In this document: positions 18,757 through 27,435 of the stretch, in pieces | Position numbering within the stretch: the stretch's first letter is position 1 | Layout of the letters: every line of letters starts with the position of its first letter | Assembly (NCBI RefSeq): GCF_018588585.1 | Contig: NZ_JAEUFG010000002.1 | Coordinates: 138,838-202,837 of the forward strand | Source of the DNA: Bacillus sp. SM2101 | GTDB lineage: Bacteria > Bacillota > Bacilli > Bacillales > SM2101 | Length of the DNA: 64,000 nucleotides | Reading direction: 5' to 3' | Notes under the pieces: generated by a model | Seen by the model: only the letters and a program-made list of their open reading frames with translations | Told to the model about the DNA's origin: nothing | Database searches by the model: none | Translations under genes and position numbers: made by a program

Positions 18757-18873
18757 TAAAATTTAAATTTATAGAACGATCGATAGAATGAGTACACTAT
18801 GTTAAAATAAATTCTACAGTTACATAAATAGTTATTTACATTAATATTAACAAAATCATTGGTGGTGTGAACT

Positions 18874-19530
18874 ATGAACAAGGAACAGAAGGATAAGCAA
18901 CTTACTGTTACGAGTGGCAAATTAAAAGACATAGACGCCCAACTAGAAAAGTTAAATATTCGCGGTTCTGTTACTATTCTTCAGGATGTAAACGTTAAAG
19001 TAATATCATCACATGGATCTAGCTCATTTCACTCAAAAATTGTTGCTGATCTCTTAAAAAATGCGGGTTCTTGTGTAATAAAAGGGAATTTTGAAATAGC
19101 TGAAATAGAGAATATGGGCAATTTACATATTATGAATGGAAAAGCACAAAAGATTGTAAGCTCAGGCAGTGTTACAATTGATCAAAAACTTCAAACAGAC
19201 GAAATGAAATGTAAAGGAGTCGTGTTTGCAAAAGAGTTATTTGCAAAGCAATTTCACATCAAACTATCAGCCAAAAGTCATATAAATAAGTTAATTGCTG
19301 AAGAAATAATTGTGGAACGAGATAGAAAAACTATCCCCTTAATTAAGAAAAAACTAGTAAGCAAGTTTATTAAAGGGGAATATATTAATCTTTCTCATGC
19401 AGAAATTGATGTTGTTGAAGGGAATAATGTAGAAATCGGCAAGGATTGTAAAATCAACACACTATATTATAAAGAAGGCTACAAAATCTCTCCAAACTCT
19501 CAAGTCTTACATATTAAAAAAAGCGGATAG
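18874..19530 (+). CDS. Bactofilin-like polymer-forming protein
   Basis: A 218-residue protein built of short repeated strands (LNIRGSVTILQDVNVKVISS, CVIKGNFEIAEIENMGNLHI, VSSGSVTIDQKL) that would stack into a beta-solenoid, as in polymer-forming cytoskeletal proteins of bacilli. The C-terminal block EEIIVERD...EYINLSHAEIDVVEGNNVEIGKDCKINTLYY matches the layout I know from those proteins. Probably cytoplasmic; no signal peptide. Family call is from layout, role is unknown. Start ATG 18874 follows GGTGGTGTG. A MITE-like repeat lies 118 bp upstream. Confidence 0.65.
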   Translation: MNKEQKDKQLTVTSGKLKDIDAQLEKLNIRGSVTILQDVNVKVISSHGSSSFHSKIVADLLKNAGSCVIKGNFEIAEIENMGNLHIMNGKAQKIVSSGSVTIDQKLQTDEMKCKGVVFAKELFAKQFHIKLSAKSHINKLIAEEIIVERDRKTIPLIKKKLVSKFIKGEYINLSHAEIDVVEGNNVEIGKDCKINTLYYKEGYKISPNSQVLHIKKSG

Positions 19531-19856
19531 AGGCATTGGATTTGAAACAAATGCTATTTCGTTACTTATATTAAACATCCCTATATTATATGTAGCGCTT
19601 ACGCGAAGTGCATTCATTTCCGCCTTACTGGTGTTTTACGATCTTTCAACTCTGATCACACTCAATTGACTATTTGTTCTTGATCGACATATTCCAGTTA
19701 CCCTAAGTATTCCTTCCTTTACCTTTCCTTGTTTCTTGCTCGTTTTTGTTCGATGTATGTCAAAGGCTTTATAAAATGATTGATATAGATGTAAAGGTAA
19801 GAAAATCCTATACACTTTAGTTGGTATGTATAGAAGAACATAGCCTTGATAAAAAC
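19531..19856. other. Gap with a possible membrane-protein remnant
   Basis: No intact gene. From about 19528 a plus-strand frame reads GFETNAISLLILNIPILYVA then LTRSAFISALLVFYDLSTL and stops, hydrophobic and protein-like but without a start or ribosome site. It may be the relic of a membrane protein or chance. Confidence 0.25.
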
Positions 19857-19889
19857 AAAAAGAACTAAGCGTTGCGCTTAGTTCTTTTT
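19857..19889. terminator. Bidirectional terminator
   Basis: AAAAAGAACTAAGCG and CGCTTAGTTCTTTTT form a perfect 15-bp stem with a 3-nt loop and A/T runs on both flanks. It lies 19 bp after the metalloprotease stop codon and also serves the plus strand. Confidence 0.92.
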
Positions 19890-19907
19890 ATTTACATGGT
19901 ACAAACT

Positions 19908-21989
19908 CTAGTTACCGTTTTTGTCTTTTTTTGAATCACTTTTCGTAATAATTTCGTATGTGAAATCAACGAAACCTTTTGTACCAGCAGGTGGTGCATA
20001 CCAGATGATCATATAGTTTTTACCGTCTTTAAATAATTGACGTAATTCTAATGCATCTTCGTCATTTACATTAAATGGTTCTACATTGACAACTTTATAC
20101 TTTTTATTCTTGCCATCTTTACCAACAGCTCTTTCATTAATGAACGTTACAGCATAATCAACATATTGTCCTTTTACTTCATTGATTGATTTTAAACCAT
20201 CTAATGAGTTTCCATCATGAACATAGTCGATTTCTGGTATTTCGATATTATCAATGAACCAACCTGAATCATTGTATCCCCAGTCAGTCATATAGCGGAA
20301 AGCAACTAAAATCTCTTGACCAGCGTAATCAGAAAGATCAAATGTTTCTTTTTGCCAATCATCATAATGCCCAGTAAATCCTGGAAGATTTTCTTTAATC
20401 TTTGGATAACCTTCTGTTACGATATCCGAACGAGTATTTTCATTTGCTAGGCTTGTCCAATTTTCGCCACCATCAGTTGAAACTTGTACAATCCCAAAGT
20501 CCCATTGTTCTTCAATATCAATATAATTATCGAATTGCAACGTTGCTTCGTTTACATTGCTAAGGTCAGCTTCTAAAACGATAAAATTATCTGCTTCATC
20601 ACCTTCGCTTGCCCATAATACTTCATTACCTGACCCTAATGGATCTTGAGCTACTTCCCAAGGAATCGGAAGGAAATCAATTCCATCAAAGTTAATTGTA
20701 CGAATCTTATCATCTAATTCAATAACTTTGAAGTTTCCTCCCCACGCTGGAACACCATCCTTTTCAAAAGCAGCTGCAGATTCAAAATTCACCTGTAGAT
20801 CAATGCTTTCAAATTCATAGATTCCATCACCTGGTTGGGCGCTATCAATAACTAATGCTGTGTTAAATCTACTAAACAGTTCAGGGAAATCAATACCTGT
20901 ATTAAATGCTGACAATTGGTTGTTTACACTTTCTATACCATTAGCTTCATCTTTGATTAACTCTTGAATAAACTCTTGTCCAAATTGTTCACTTAAGTAA
21001 AGCTGTAGTAAATACGCTTGGCCGTAATCTGCTAGCGTTTCTGGGGCCATGCCAGCTGCTAGAAACTCATCCCACTCTACAAGTGAATTTTCTGGGTGAT
21101 CTAAGAAATAATTAACATGACCCATTGGATGACCATAACCAGTTAAGTACTCTGCATAATCAGACATACCCTCATTGATCCAGTTCTCTTCATCACTATC
21201 ATTATCATCATGAATTAAATGTTGATATTCATGCGCAACCGTTCCTAGGAAACCATCTAATCTATTTTCCCAATCTAACGTATCAATTGTTATAATATTA
21301 CGGTCAATATATGTTTCAAATAGAGAATAATAAAACCCTGCAGTAAAAAATGGATAGTCTGGATCATTGAAGTTTTCATCAACGATGTTATCCACTAACA
21401 TGATGTTTTTACCTTCTTCAGATAGATAATAATCTTCAGGTAAATCAAGAATTGCTGGTAATTGAGCTTGCTCTCCAGTTAAAAAGTCTGATTGTCCGAA
21501 AAACTCTGTTTCTACTGGATAAATATTATTATCAAATTCATCTCGTAATTTATCAACTTGTTCCTGAGTGACTACGTGAGCTGGTCTTGGGTCTCCCTCT
21601 GGGAAAGAAAGGTCATCTGCAACCCATACTTCTACATTTTCGCCGACACTGCGGAGAGTAAATGTTTTCAATTGTAAATCTTGGTTTAGGAAATATTTAG
21701 TACCACCATCAAATGAAAAAGTACCCTCAGATGAATTTTCTGCATCTACTTCCTCACCGTTTAAATTAATGTTATCAACTTGAGCAGCAATTTCTTCTCT
21801 AGCCTTTTTTAAAAAGCCTTCATCCTCAGCTTGTGCTCGTAATTTTGCTCCGATATCTAAAACATCACCATATCTCTCAGCATTCCAATCTTTCGAAGCT
21901 GCGCTCACTTGAGCCCCACTCAAGGAAGGTGTAAGTAAAGACAGTGTTAGTGCTGTTGCTGAAACAGCTGAAACTAGCTTCTTTTTCAT
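19908..21989 (-). CDS. Secreted zinc metalloprotease, immune inhibitor A-like
   Basis: A 693-residue precursor. Residues 1-32 are a signal peptide (KKKLVSAVSATALTLSLLTP then AQVSAAS). The zinc site is TVAHEYQHLIH (His253, Glu254, His257) with a third ligand in WINEGMSDYAEYL (Glu273), a gluzincin-like spacing of 15 residues between HExxH and NEG. Downstream, WDFGIVQVSTDGGENWTSL and SGWFIDNIEIPEIDY form an immune-inhibitor-A/MAM-like jelly roll. Classical InhA1 uses HEFGHDLG, so this is a divergent relative closer to M30-type sites. Strongly acidic, as secreted proteins of salt- or alkali-tolerant bacilli often are. ATG 21989 has GAGGGGA 7 nt upstream; earlier in-frame codons do not. Confidence 0.85.
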   Translation of the reverse strand: MKKKLVSAVSATALTLSLLTPSLSGAQVSAASKDWNAERYGDVLDIGAKLRAQAEDEGFLKKAREEIAAQVDNINLNGEEVDAENSSEGTFSFDGGTKYFLNQDLQLKTFTLRSVGENVEVWVADDLSFPEGDPRPAHVVTQEQVDKLRDEFDNNIYPVETEFFGQSDFLTGEQAQLPAILDLPEDYYLSEEGKNIMLVDNIVDENFNDPDYPFFTAGFYYSLFETYIDRNIITIDTLDWENRLDGFLGTVAHEYQHLIHDDNDSDEENWINEGMSDYAEYLTGYGHPMGHVNYFLDHPENSLVEWDEFLAAGMAPETLADYGQAYLLQLYLSEQFGQEFIQELIKDEANGIESVNNQLSAFNTGIDFPELFSRFNTALVIDSAQPGDGIYEFESIDLQVNFESAAAFEKDGVPAWGGNFKVIELDDKIRTINFDGIDFLPIPWEVAQDPLGSGNEVLWASEGDEADNFIVLEADLSNVNEATLQFDNYIDIEEQWDFGIVQVSTDGGENWTSLANENTRSDIVTEGYPKIKENLPGFTGHYDDWQKETFDLSDYAGQEILVAFRYMTDWGYNDSGWFIDNIEIPEIDYVHDGNSLDGLKSINEVKGQYVDYAVTFINERAVGKDGKNKKYKVVNVEPFNVNDEDALELRQLFKDGKNYMIIWYAPPAGTKGFVDFTYEIITKSDSKKDKNGN

Positions 21990-22347
21990 ATGCATTCCCC
22001 TCTCTTTTACCTTTTTTTCCAATTTCCCACATGATGAATTAAGAAAATTGTCGACTGTAATCGCTATTATACAATAGTATTTTAAAGTTTATAAATAGTT
22101 CGAATATATTAATTTTAAGAGTTTTCTGCATTTTACTAACAAAATATAGTGCGAATGAATTATATTTATTGTATTTTTTGTAATAATTTGAAATTATAAC
22201 TATTTATTTATCATTTTATTATTCTACTAAAAAACACATTAAGTATTACCTTCTTATCTACCACTTCTTATTATCATGGAACCATGGCGTATTGTTGAAA
22301 AAGGTTTTTGTGCAACTGTATCACCATAGAATAAATAAACTAATAAG

Positions 22348-22391
22348 AAGCCTCTCACAATTAACTGATGCCGGCTAATTGTGAGAGGCTT
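22348..22391. terminator. Long hairpin in a 775-bp gap
   Basis: AAGCCTCTCACAATTA and TAATTGTGAGAGGCTT form a perfect 16-bp stem with a 12-nt loop. There is no clear T-run, and the nearest genes (22765 end, 21989 start) are both on the minus strand, so it probably ends the glycosyltransferase transcript. The rest of 21990-22440 is very AT-rich and shows no gene. Confidence 0.6.
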
Positions 22392-22440
22392 AATATCTTA
22401 CATTACAGAAAATGAAACACTACGATATTCCATTCTAAAG

Positions 22441-22610
22441 TAAAGGCTCTTTTCAGACACTTTGTTGCTTTTTTATTTACATTTGAATATTTGATGTGTA
22501 TTAAATGTTTTTTATAGTCTTTTGAGAAAAAAAGGTGTCAAGAACTCTAGTTGTATACGTGTCTACCTCTTAATATGAAAAAACAACAGTTAATGCGAAA
22601 ATAGCCTTAC
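22441..22610. repeat. MITE-like dispersed element, copy 6
   Basis: Left end TAAAGGCTCTTTTCAGACAC then TTTGTTGC; right end CAACAGTTAATGCGAAAATA followed by GCCTTA. Internal AAAGGTGTCAAGAACTCTAG and TTGTATACGTGTC match the family core. Opposite orientation to copies 3 and 5. Confidence 0.8.
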
Positions 22611-22764
22611 TAAATGACAACAGAAAAATGGTGTATTAGGCGGATATTATCATTTTACAGAAGAAAAAGTGTCACGAAACTATACAGTGAGTACGTATTT
22701 ATTTCTCATGAACCATTGCGCAAACAGGCAAAGTCAGTGAACATCTGTATTCATCAACAAATAT

Positions 22765-23850
22765 TCAATTATTATGATTTGTTATTTTTTGAAAAAACTG
22801 ATTATACTCATTTACTACAGAACTGTCAGGTATATATTTTGCTGCCAAGTCGTTATGCAATTTCGCGTTTTGATAATCCTTTAAATGAATATAGCAGCTA
22901 CACAACTCAAGGTGAGGAAGCCATGTGTAACAAGGTTCCTGAAAGATTGTTACACGATCCTCTAATTCTGGGATATCAAGATTAGTAGCTATTTTATACC
23001 AGCTTATCGCCTGAGTTATTTCGTTTTTTATTTGAAAACAATATGCTAATCTACAACACATTTCTGCTCTCGGAGAATCAATTGTAAAAGATGTTAAACA
23101 ATATTCAATTGCCTTTTCATAATCTTTTAGACTAATATAAGTATCCGCAAGCTTCCAACATGCATAGTTACGAAAATCTTTAGCCTGATTTTCTGTGGCT
23201 AAAAAGGAGACGAATAGTTCAATGGCTTTATCAAATTGTTGATGATCTAAGCATTCATTTGCATAATGAAGCACATCCCTCGGAGGTAACGTTTTCTTTT
23301 CTGCAATGACTTTTTCGTATATTTTTATGTTGCGATCTGATTTTGTTCGAACTTTTTTATGCTGAATAATAATATTTGCTTTAAATACTTTACCTGAAAC
23401 TTGAATTTCCTCATGAACATATCCATGCCATTTAAAATTACATTCCTTCTTCACTATCCGATTACGATAGATTGTTAAGATCGGTCTTCCCTCTGAGTCA
23501 AAGCTATATTGGTAAGGCATCATGATCGCATCAGGGTTAAGCTCCAACAGGTTTTTCTTTATTTCAGCAATTTTAAGTTGACTTTCATTAGGTACAATAT
23601 CATCAGCATCAAGCCACATAATATAATCTTTCGTAGCTTTTGAGAAGGAGTAATTTCGAGCCTTTGAGAAGTCATCTACCCATTCAAAGTCATAAATTTT
23701 ATCAGTATATTTCATTGCTATTTCCTTCGTTCTATCAGATGATCCAGTATCAACAATTATAATTTCATCCATTAATTCGGCTATAGAAGATAAACAATTA
23801 TCTAATACTTTCTCTTCATTCTTTACAATCATACAAAGGCTAATTTGCAT
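22765..23850 (-). CDS. Family 2 glycosyltransferase fused to TPR repeats
   Basis: A 361-residue protein. Residues 1-200 are a GT-A domain of the SunS-like GT2 group: ISLCMIVKNEE, EIIIVDTGSSDRT, YIMWLDADD (the D-x-D metal motif) and FKWHGYVHEEI. Residues 210-345 are TPR helices (for example DFRNYACWKLADTYISLKDY), which in such enzymes hold protein acceptors. Probably glycosylates a protein, and the neighbouring collagen-like protein is the obvious candidate (inference from position and from BclA-type exosporium clusters). ATG 23850 has CGGAGGTGAAAGC, almost the same leader as the collagen-like gene. Confidence 0.82.
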   Translation of the reverse strand: MQISLCMIVKNEEKVLDNCLSSIAELMDEIIIVDTGSSDRTKEIAMKYTDKIYDFEWVDDFSKARNYSFSKATKDYIMWLDADDIVPNESQLKIAEIKKNLLELNPDAIMMPYQYSFDSEGRPILTIYRNRIVKKECNFKWHGYVHEEIQVSGKVFKANIIIQHKKVRTKSDRNIKIYEKVIAEKKTLPPRDVLHYANECLDHQQFDKAIELFVSFLATENQAKDFRNYACWKLADTYISLKDYEKAIEYCLTSFTIDSPRAEMCCRLAYCFQIKNEITQAISWYKIATNLDIPELEDRVTIFQEPCYTWLPHLELCSCYIHLKDYQNAKLHNDLAAKYIPDSSVVNEYNQFFQKITNHNN

Positions 23851-24163
23851 GCTTTCACCTCCGTTTAGAGCACATTGTTGCTAATATTTTATGATCTACG
23901 GTAGAAGGTGTTACAACGGAAAAACAGATCTAGAAGTGAGGTTTTTTTTGAATCCTATATACACAGTTTGAAAACCTTAATCAATTCAGCTAACACGTTT
24001 TCAAATTATACAATTTAACAAAAGGAAAGATCATTATTGAACAGTTCAATCTCTATTTGACTAGCAAGTTCGTAAAATACGTAAAGTATAAAAAACCACT
24101 AATTTTCTCCTCAAAATCAACAAGCTTACTTGAAACAAACCACATAAAGAAAACAAACAAAAG

Positions 24164-24205
24164 AGCAACTTCAAAATAAGCATTACATTACTTATTGAAG
24201 TTACT
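24164..24205 (-). terminator. Terminator of the collagen-like gene
   Basis: AGTAACTTCAATAAG and CTTATTTTGAAGTTGCT (minus strand) form an approximately 14-bp stem with a 10-nt loop, followed by CTTTTGTTTGTTTTC. It lies about 100 bp after the collagen-like stop codon. The rest of 23851-24308 shows no gene. Confidence 0.7.
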
Positions 24206-24308
24206 TAACTTTTTTCTGTACACAATCCATCATCATTAAATATGTTAATATGTCTCTAATATATATTTAACCAAGCTTATAAAATAAAATTCTTTGCAAG
24301 CAGTTCAT

Positions 24309-24848
24309 TTAAGTGTACCTTGTTATCGCTAAATCTGGTGACCTATACGATACACTACCCGTAACTTGACTTGGCACAACAGTAACTGGTTGGTCTTGAA
24401 CATCATTAGATATAAAAATAGTTTTTGATACAGAATGCGTACCTTGATTAGTTTCAAAGGTAAGTGATTCATTTAATGGGGAGCCACCTACGTTTACTTG
24501 AAGACTTATACTTGAATTTTCTTGTAAACTACAAACCATACCATATGTGATTTCATATATTGCCCCTCCAGCAGCTGGAAGTATGATTGTATTTGGCGTA
24601 GTTGTCGTATCAAAGCCTCCAAAACATGGTCCCATATTAGGCATAATAATAGGTTGATCCTGGATAGCAGTCATAGAACCAACGGCAGAATCAAAAATTG
24701 AACAAACACCTAATGCGCTACCTGGCGGGCCAGTATTTCCCGTTGGTCCTTGTGGACCTTGTGGACCAGGTTTCCCCATTGGTCCTTGTGGGCCAGGTGG
24801 CGGTGATGGAACGACTCTACACTTACAATCTTTGTCCTTATCATACAT
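24309..24848 (-). CDS. Short collagen-like, spore-surface-type protein
   Basis: A 179-residue protein: a hydrophilic leader MYDKDKDCKCRVVPS, then eight Gly-X-Y triplets (GPQGPMGKPGPQGPQGPTGN, TGPPG) at about residues 20-45, then a 130-residue beta-rich C-terminal domain (AIYEITYGMVCSLQENSSIS, ESLTFETNQGTHSVSKTIF) of the type that trimerises BclA-like filaments. Such proteins coat spores or exosporium and are glycosylated. The canonical BclA exosporium leader is not visible. Start ATG 24848 follows GGAGGTGAAAGTT. Flanked by a glycosyltransferase and a methyltransferase on the same strand. Confidence 0.85.
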   Translation of the reverse strand: MYDKDKDCKCRVVPSPPPGPQGPMGKPGPQGPQGPTGNTGPPGSALGVCSIFDSAVGSMTAIQDQPIIMPNMGPCFGGFDTTTTPNTIILPAAGGAIYEITYGMVCSLQENSSISLQVNVGGSPLNESLTFETNQGTHSVSKTIFISNDVQDQPVTVVPSQVTGSVSYRSPDLAITRYT

Positions 24849-25164
24849 AACTTTCACCTCCATTCGCTTTAGCTAGTTATATTTATATTTATGACTGTTT
24901 TTCTTTTTTGCTTGGACTAACTACAACAGCTTGCCAAAAAAATGTAGACATTCATATACGATAGCCAACATTTTACATCAAAACTATTAAATTAACTCTT
25001 TCCTATATGGTCTTTTCAAAAACTATGTGCCAATGTTTCAAAATTTATATGTTTAACATCGCTTTACAAAAGACAGAATGCCACGAACTCTTAAGACAAA
25101 AAAAACTATAATCTCTCGTATAAAACAATGTATTAAAGCATCATTTATTTCTGAGTTTGACGAT
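24849..25164. other. Gap without a gene
   Basis: AT-rich stretch between the methyltransferase stop and the collagen-like start. On the minus strand CATAAATATA lies about 40 bp before the collagen-like start and vaguely recalls sporulation minus-10 boxes, without a convincing minus-35. Nothing else recognised. Confidence 0.3.
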
Positions 25165-26208
25165 TCATTGTTTCGTTACGATAAGCTCCATCGATCCATA
25201 AAACCTTTTTGAAGCAGAGTACTCCATACATACAAAACCGCTTATTTCTAGAGCTTTTAACAATGACGTATATGAAAAATAATTTACATGTTCGCAAACT
25301 CTCCACATGGCATCTTTATCCTTCATAATTGCTGTATAGCCACTTTCAAAATTGGGTGTTGAAATCCATAGTATTCCATCTTTTTTCAACAGAGTGCGGA
25401 CTTTCTTTAACACCTTCAATGGCTCAGGTGTGTGCTCGATAATATCTCCTAAGATGATCACATCGTATAATTCGTTAGTTTCATAATGCATAATATCAGT
25501 TTTAACGATAGGTATTTCTAACGTATCACTAACATGTTTCGCATATACAGGACGTATTTCTACTCCAGTAATGCTATAGAGAAACTCTTTAGCGACAGCA
25601 GCCATTTCGCCAGCCCCTGTTCCTATATCTAACAACTTGCTCCCTTTTGAAAAACGCTTTATGTTACTAAAGATATCTCCTATAATAGGTAAAGTTTCAA
25701 CCCTTTGTTGGAAATACAATTCTGGAGATGAATTTGTTAAAATCTTGTTAAGCTCGATTGGATAATTATGAGCAAAGATATGGTTACAAGATCTACACTG
25801 CATCCATATCCTCACTGGATTAAACCCTTGCACAAAATCTACATTTGTCAGGGAGTTATAACATGAATGCAGTTCACCTTGTAACGAACATAATGGACAA
25901 GCTGTTACCTTATGTTCTGATTCTTTGAAAGAAAGATAGTTGAAATGATACATAGGATGAGTTTCTGGTATTAGCTTATTAGCTAACAAGGGGTCTTGAA
26001 GAAAAGCATTCGTGTGAAATTGTGACGATTCCTTCACCCATTTTTTTCTATTATAAATTTCACCTAAACGAAAGGAAACTATGGGTGAAAGCTCTTTATG
26101 CGCTTTATCGTACAATAGTAAATATTTTTCTTCGGCGTCTTGGTCTTGATTATTTTTTAATAATTGCTCTGCCTCAGTAAAGACATCTTCGTAACTATTA
26201 TTCAACAC
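25165..26208 (-). CDS. Class I SAM methyltransferase with zinc-ribbon-like and TPR-like N-terminus
   Basis: A 347-residue protein. Residues 1-70 are helical TPR-like. Residues 95-140 carry two Cys pairs, CPLCSLQGELHSC and MQCRSCNH, as in methyltransferases with an N-terminal zinc-binding domain. The Rossmann core follows: KLLDIGTGAGEMAAV (motif I), VEIRPVYAKHV, YDVIILGDIIEHTPEPL (motif II/III with the acidic-His pattern of small-molecule and sugar methyltransferases) and GILWISTPNFESG. Probably methylates a sugar or small molecule; with the glycosyltransferase and collagen-like genes on the same strand, glycan decoration of the spore surface is a reasonable inference. Frame opens at GTG 26208 (AGGGG close by); TTG one codon in is the alternative. 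Confidence 0.75.
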   Translation of the reverse strand: MLNNSYEDVFTEAEQLLKNNQDQDAEEKYLLLYDKAHKELSPIVSFRLGEIYNRKKWVKESSQFHTNAFLQDPLLANKLIPETHPMYHFNYLSFKESEHKVTACPLCSLQGELHSCYNSLTNVDFVQGFNPVRIWMQCRSCNHIFAHNYPIELNKILTNSSPELYFQQRVETLPIIGDIFSNIKRFSKGSKLLDIGTGAGEMAAVAKEFLYSITGVEIRPVYAKHVSDTLEIPIVKTDIMHYETNELYDVIILGDIIEHTPEPLKVLKKVRTLLKKDGILWISTPNFESGYTAIMKDKDAMWRVCEHVNYFSYTSLLKALEISGFVCMEYSASKRFYGSMELIVTKQ

Positions 26209-26769
26209 AACCCCTACTTTCTTTTCATTTGTCAGTACCTACTTCCTAATGAGGAATTGTACATACTGAGTAATAAAGAAATCAACCATCGTTCCTTAGC
26301 TCCTACTATGAAGAAAGCTAGACATTCATGACTAATAATAAAAGTTCACAATCCCAATGAAAAAATTGTAATCATTAGTCCAAAAAAATTTCCAAAATAA
26401 TGATTTTTTATAAACTCTTCAATCAGTCACTTCTTCATACTGATATATACACCTGATCGTAACTATAATGCGATTCCTCGCATCAAGTATTAAACTTGTT
26501 CAAATTATTGTATGTGCATGGAAGAAAAAAGTGTTTACTCGATAGTATGAAAGGTTTTAGGCTTATCTTTTTAGCTCGAGTCTTTCAGTAAGAGTCGGAT
26601 AAATCGATAAGCTATACACCTTTATACCAGTCATAATAAAACTTCGATAAACTTTGTACAGTTCTCAATAAAATGCACACTTAACCCACACATGAATTAC
26701 ACATGAAATTCATATTGAAATGTTTTAATACACTTGTAAGAAAAATTTTCAAAAGGAGAGAATACTAAT
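26209..26769. other. 561-bp gap without a recognised gene
   Basis: Divergent promoter region for the methyltransferase and the acidic secreted protein. I see short inverted pieces such as CTTATC...GATAAG near 26565-26612, but no clear operator, RNA or coding remnant. Confidence 0.3.
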
Positions 26770-27318
26770 ATGAAATTTTTATCTTTAGCAGTTGCAGGTG
26801 GTCTATTAACTACAGGATTAGGAGCTTCAGGAGTCTATTTAACTGAAGACGAAAACTTAACAACAGAAGAAAAATTATTACAATATGGTACTGAGTTCGA
26901 AGGGGGAACCCAAATAGCTATTAAAGATATTCCTCAAGATCTATGGAATGAAATAGAGGCTACTAATTCTATAGATGAGCATAACTATCAACTTTTAGAA
27001 GTTTATGAAGACGACAAAACCGGACTCCACTTTGTACAAGACCCTGAAACAAAAGAATACTTGCACAAGTTAAAAACACTTAAAACAGATATCAATACAG
27101 GTGAAATCTTTGACGCTGAGACAGACGAATTATTAACAAAGCCATCAGAAATTGTTGAACGATTGTGGGTTGAGGTTGAAGGAGGGATGCAAATGTCAAA
27201 AGATGATGTTCCAGAAAAACTCATGAATCTTTTAAATGATGAATTAGGCCCTATTGAAGAAGAATATAAACTGATCCAAGTTGATCCAGAAACAGGAGAG
27301 CCTATTGAAGAAAAATAA
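26770..27318 (+). CDS. Acidic exported protein with an internal repeat, unknown function
   Basis: A 182-residue protein with a hydrophobic start KFLSLAVAGGLLTTGLGAS and then a very acidic body. Two segments repeat each other: residues 44-82 (EGGTQIAIKDIPQDLWNEI ... YQLLEVYEDDKTG) and 137-175 (EGGMQMSKDDVPEKLMNLL ... YKLIQVDPETG), sharing EGG-Q-----D-P--L and a following Y-L--V-----TG. The signal sequence is short, so export is likely but not certain. I do not recognise the family. ATG 26770 follows AAAGGAGA. Ends at a shared terminator facing the sensor kinase. Confidence 0.7.
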   Translation: MKFLSLAVAGGLLTTGLGASGVYLTEDENLTTEEKLLQYGTEFEGGTQIAIKDIPQDLWNEIEATNSIDEHNYQLLEVYEDDKTGLHFVQDPETKEYLHKLKTLKTDINTGEIFDAETDELLTKPSEIVERLWVEVEGGMQMSKDDVPEKLMNLLNDELGPIEEEYKLIQVDPETGEPIEEK

Positions 27319-27347
27319 AGTAACCAAATTGATTTAATATACAAATG

Positions 27348-27383
27348 TCCATAGGAGCAATGAACCGAGATTTCTCCTATGGA
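27348..27383. terminator. Bidirectional terminator
   Basis: TCCATAGGAG and CTCCTATGGA form a 10-bp stem with a 16-nt loop between convergent genes (stops at 27318 and 27436). Confidence 0.75.
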
Positions 27384-27435
27384 TATTATAATTAGAAATG
27401 CTACTTATACCAACTAAACCACAATACATATTTGG

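Noticed and set aside
22614-22985. 123-codon plus-strand frame
   Set aside because: Overlaps the well-supported glycosyltransferase gene on the other strand and begins at a repeat end; composition is not gene-like.
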